A stretch of 64,000 nucleotides of DNA, taken from positions 372,001 to 436,000 of the forward strand of contig NZ_CP042412.1 of NCBI RefSeq assembly GCF_007954505.1, given 5' to 3'. The stretch comes from Microbacterium sp. CBA3102 (lineage in GTDB: Bacteria; Actinomycetota; Actinomycetes; Actinomycetales; Microbacteriaceae). This document shows positions 63,588-64,000 of this stretch, piece after piece. Position 1 is the stretch's first letter. Every line of letters starts with the position of its first letter. Under the pieces are notes generated by a model. The model saw nothing but the letters and a program-made list of their open reading frames with translations, was not told the DNA's origin and did no database searches. A program made the translations under genes and the position numbers.

Positions 63588-64000
63588 ATGTCTGCGTCCG
63601 ATGAATCCCTCCACCTCACCGCCACAGACCTGCGTATGGCCACCTTCCGCCTGGCTCGGCGCCTCCGGTGCGCACGGGCCGCGGACTCGATGGGCGACGC
63701 GCAGCTCGCGGTGCTCGCCGACCTGCGCATGAACGGTCGCCGCACGATCTCGACCCTCGCCGAGCGCGAGCGGGTGACGGCGCCCTCGATGACCAGCACG
63801 ATCAACGGCCTCGAGGAACAGGGCTTCGTCGTGCGCACCCCCGACGAAGACGACCGTCGACGCGTGCAGGTCGACATCACCGACGCCGGCATCGAGATCG
63901 TCGCCGAGACCATCCGGCGGCGCGACGAGCTGCTGGCCGACATGCTGCGCGAGGTGGACTACACCGAGGACGAACTCACCACGCTGCGCGAAGCGAGCGC
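63588..64000 (+). CDS. MarR-family regulator, 3' end cut by window edge
   Basis: The first 137 residues of a MarR protein: HTH ISTLAERERVTAPSMTSTINGL and wing VVRTPDEDDRRRVQVDITDAG, then the dimerisation helix. The remainder lies past the right edge. The overlapping palindrome makes it a self-controlled gene. What it regulates downstream is not visible. Confidence 0.9.
   Translation, partial: MSASDESLHLTATDLRMATFRLARRLRCARAADSMGDAQLAVLADLRMNGRRTISTLAERERVTAPSMTSTINGLEEQGFVVRTPDEDDRRRVQVDITDAGIEIVAETIRRRDELLADMLREVDYTEDELTTLREAS

Overview
The window is high-GC DNA of a free-living actinobacterium, most likely a Microbacteriaceae member close to Microbacterium. The evidence is very GC-rich codon use, many 4-bp ATGA/GTGA gene overlaps, an actinobacterial cydABDC order, a ClpC-type Clp ATPase, and many promoters of the form TANNNT placed six or seven bases before the start codon. 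There are no rRNA genes, CRISPR arrays, insertion sequences or phage structural genes. It reads as ordinary chromosome with small accessory patches.

Layout. (1) 1-6253: protocatechuate branch of the beta-ketoadipate pathway: pcaHGBDC-I on the minus strand (cut at the left edge), an IclR regulator and pobA on the plus strand, with two palindromic candidate operators. (2) 6389-8948: a small membrane protein, then a TetR-alcohol dehydrogenase operon behind a perfect palindrome. (3) 9092-12694: a Fic protein, tRNA-Ser(CGA), a MetE-like barrel protein and a 2OG-oxygenase-like protein. (4) 12713-19151: cytochrome bd oxidase cydABDC preceded by a cysteine-rich winged-helix regulator. (5) 19253-25349: radA, an SseB-like protein, a secreted or anchored protein, an N-acetyltransferase and clpC, with several large inverted repeats between them. 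(6) 25459-27889: two DUF2975-like membrane proteins plus a small HTH protein behind a 37-bp palindromic promoter, then a VapBC pair. (7) 28015-36603: dicarboxylate symporter, Na+/H+ antiporter, luciferase-like oxidoreductase, DUF559 protein, pheA and pgm. (8) 36621-42251: glycerate kinase and LacI, next to an oxidoreductase / DUF993 / TIM-barrel cassette behind a LacI-type operator. (9) 42388-50501: a pseudoknot-like element, lacI-galTKE, and a convergent ROK / YdjC-like deacetylase / sugar MFS operon. (10) 50607-56171: M23 peptidase, a GNAT, and a GABA/putrescine module (aldehyde dehydrogenase, Lrp, FAD oxidase, cupin). (11) 56194-64000: TetR-MFS-esterase, an orphan DNA methyltransferase, lipoate ligase with swapped domain order, a lipase-like hydrolase, CutC, and a truncated MarR gene.

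How the genes work together. 4-Hydroxybenzoate is hydroxylated by PobA to protocatechuate. PcaHG, PcaB, PcaC, PcaD and the partial PcaI then carry it toward beta-ketoadipyl-CoA. The gal genes form a Leloir pathway under an adjacent LacI repressor with two operators over the promoter, and the convergent ROK operon probably feeds in an acetylated or oligomeric sugar. The minus-strand cassette at 38956-42184 looks like a complete but unassigned sugar-acid or polyol route and is the best candidate for an undescribed pathway.

The main oddities are these. A LacI gene runs through its expected stop, consistent with a 1-nt indel. An M23 peptidase frame has a promoter and ribosome binding site but no standard start codon. 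A family of four sequence-related hairpins sits at gene 3' ends. Two multi-state intergenic folds are present. A possible Fe-S regulator precedes the bd oxidase. All functional calls come from reading motifs and context; no database search was made.
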